Assembly (NCBI RefSeq): GCF_040807025.1
Contig: NC_090947.1
Location: 9,052,001-9,116,000, forward strand
Direction: 5' to 3'
Length of the DNA: 64,000 bases
Source: Struthio camelus
Taxonomy: Eukaryota > Chordata > Aves > Struthioniformes > Struthionidae
Part shown: piece by piece, positions 62,045-64,000 of the stretch
Position numbering within the stretch: the first letter of the stretch is position 1
Layout: each line of letters opens with the position of its first letter
Notes under the pieces: generated by a model
The model's input: the letters and a program-made list of their open reading frames with translations, nothing else
Told to the model about the DNA's origin: nothing
Database searches by the model: none
Made by a program: the position numbers and the translations under genes

Positions 62045-64000
62045 GTAGGATGAAAGAGGTTTATCTGCAGAATTTTGAAAATGGTAGCATGTAATGTGTA
62101 ACTCTGTTAGAATGTTTTATTCTGCAGATCTCTGAGACTTAAATGTCCTTGCCATCGTTTTTAGGAATTAAAGGAGGACAAGTAATTAAATAAGAATATG
62201 GTTCCCCTTGTTTTAATTAAAAACAATTATTTTAGATTTCAGGATGGTTCAGAAGCTGAACTGTAGATAAACTGAATGGGAATTATGCAATGTTGGCTTC
62301 TCTGATCAGAGTAGGTTCTAGTATCTTAACTTATGTTATGTTATGTTATTAGCAACAAAATGCTCCTTTCAGAATAGTTCTTGACTACCCAAATTTCTGC
62401 AAAGGGTATATTTCTTTAGGATCCTTAACTTAAAGCATGAGTTACTTGGCTTTGTGTGTGTCATGCGCTACCTAGTAAATGCAGTTCTTGTTTCCTTCTG
62501 GTGTATGACCAGTGAAAACTACTGAAAAGTTCTACCAGTTTTTGTCAAATTCCACCCTCCACCCTGAACGCCTACATTTTGCAATTTTTAGTGAGAAAAA
62601 ACCTTGCCTGGATTTGCATGGGAATGAATAGTTTTGTGGAATGACTAGGTAAAGTAGTAAATTTGTTCTATGCTATATTGCTTTTGAGGTACTTGGTACT
62701 TAAAATGCTGAAATAGGATAGAATAGTTTAAAGAATTTACTTCTTTCAGTAGATTATAAGATAGTATGACGGTAAAGAGGACTTATTTAGGAAGAGACTG
62801 ACGTGGTAGAAAAGAGAGACATTGAAGTAGATCAGTGCATGTGATTTTATTGAAATGCTTCGCTATAGTGGCGTTCCTACCTATTGAATTACATCAGATT
62901 TTTTGAAATTTTAGAAGGTGAATTTATTATGCATTGTAGAACTGTGTTTTTTTGATAATTTATTATGTAGCATTTCAGACATGGAAGTGAAATGTGGAGT
63001 TACTCTTTAACTTTTAAGAGAGAAGCTGCAGTTATGCGGTTTTGATATTTTAATGAGAAGAAAGGTTACTTCCTAGCTTATTGAACTTGAATACCAGCAT
63101 GTGCCATTGGGTGCAGCCACATATGGCAGTATCTTACAAATGGCACAGAAAAGCTGTTCCTCTCTTGGAAGATGGAGCTACTTAAAAGAACACTACAGTC
63201 AGAACTAGCACTGTATCTCTTTGAAATAATGGGTGGTTTTTGTTTGCAGAGTGGTTAGAAATGTTTCTCCAGATGTTATTTAGCAAGCAATAAGCAGTGA
63301 GTGGTAAAATAACCTAAACAGCCTTCCTTCCCTCATTTCTCATGCTGACTGAACATACTCTGTTTATGCGAACTCTAGAAATATGGGAAAAATGTAAATC
63401 CTTAGAAGTTGTATTTTTTCTTCTGAAGCTATTCATAAAAATGTGTTAGTATTTCCTTTCTTCAAGTTCTTTTTTTTTTTTTTTTTGGCCTTTTAAAGTG
63501 AGACCACTCTTTTCAGTAAACTTAAAAACACTGAAGACTTTCCTTCTTTGGAGAGGGGTATGAAAGAAAGGAATGTGCAAGCTTGAAGTGGCTGCAGACC
63601 TGCCTTTGAGAACGGTGCTTCCTCCATGCTTCTACATCAGTTTTTGGGGGCTTTTGGGGGTTTTCTTTTTTTCTGGGGCGGAGGGAGAATCCACAGAAGA
63701 GAATGTTGGCTAATCTCTTTACTTACCCAGCATTCCCAGAAGAAGATTGCTTGCCATTGCCTCTCCTTCCTTTGCCCTACCTTATCTCTGCCTGTTAGGG
63801 TAAAGCTCTGCAGAAATCAATGCTGATGGAACTGGCATTGATTTCCTTGGGTATGCTTAGTGCTAAGTTCTCCTTTCTACTCGCTGTGTCCCTTTTAAGC
63901 ACTGCGGACTGTTGACCCTGTAGTGGTCTTGCAGAAGGTTCTTTAAGCTTGATGCTTAAAGAGAGTGTGTCGTTACGTTGATTTCATCCTTCTAGCATGA
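62045..64000 (+). other. ADAM23: ADAM23 intron 2 (5' part, runs off the window)
   Basis: No sequence resembling the next ADAM23 exon is seen before the window ends, so intron 2 extends past the edge. It contains a short (TTATG)n stretch near 62334-62349 and a 17-T run at 63470-63486. Open frames are short and not recognisable. Confidence 0.8.

Noticed and set aside
1..64000. tRNA genes, CRISPR arrays, bacterial operons or intact viral genes
   Set aside because: I saw no tRNA B-box-like GGTTCGAATCC sequence, no regularly spaced direct repeats and no recognisable retroviral frames. The DNA is plainly vertebrate.
62046..64000. ADAM23 exon 3
   Set aside because: I looked for an acceptor followed by codons for the expected continuation of the prodomain and did not find it, so intron 2 must continue past the window.

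Overview
The window is vertebrate nuclear DNA. It is AT-rich, with long non-coding stretches, spliced genes with GT-AG introns, two CpG islands, microsatellites and old decayed interspersed repeats. The repeats I can recognise are CR1 LINE tails and fragments of MIR/L2-like and palindromic amniote repeats, all heavily diverged. With the low overall repeat load and compact introns, this suggests a sauropsid, most probably a bird. A crocodilian or turtle is possible. Species assignment is an inference.

Two genes are recognised, both on the + strand. ZDBF2 (DBF4-type zinc finger containing 2) runs from a CpG-island promoter at about 20.1-20.5 kb, through four small coding exons (24.8, 25.4, 26.1 and 27.0 kb), to one large terminal exon (30792-33648). 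A 3' UTR of about 4.5 kb probably ends near 38.19 kb. The conceptual protein is about 1,064 residues, with a CxxC-x9-H-x5-H zinc finger at residues 58-77. ADAM23 begins at a second CpG island (about 60.0-61.0 kb). Its signal-peptide exon (60649 to about 60814) and exon 2 (61818-62044, start of the prodomain) are in the window, and the rest lies beyond the right edge. The order ZDBF2 then ADAM23, in the same orientation, matches the human 2q33 neighbourhood, which supports both calls.

Layout: 1-20087 is non-coding DNA upstream of ZDBF2 (in mammals GPR1/CMKLR2 lies on this side, but no receptor coding exon is visible here). 20088-38195 is ZDBF2. 38196-59940 is the ZDBF2-ADAM23 intergenic region with scattered old repeats. 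59941-64000 is the ADAM23 promoter, exons 1-2 and the start of intron 2.

The two genes share no obvious pathway. ZDBF2 is a nuclear protein that is imprinted in placental mammals. ADAM23 is a neuronal membrane ADAM lacking protease activity that binds LGI proteins. I found no mobile system, CRISPR array or novel operon-like system. The more unusual observations are the short ZDBF2 with an N-terminal extension relative to mammals, a cluster of strong splice donors in the last 240 nt of its reading frame, an overlapping upstream ORF 7 nt before the ADAM23 start, CTCF-like sites, and several long perfect inverted repeats.
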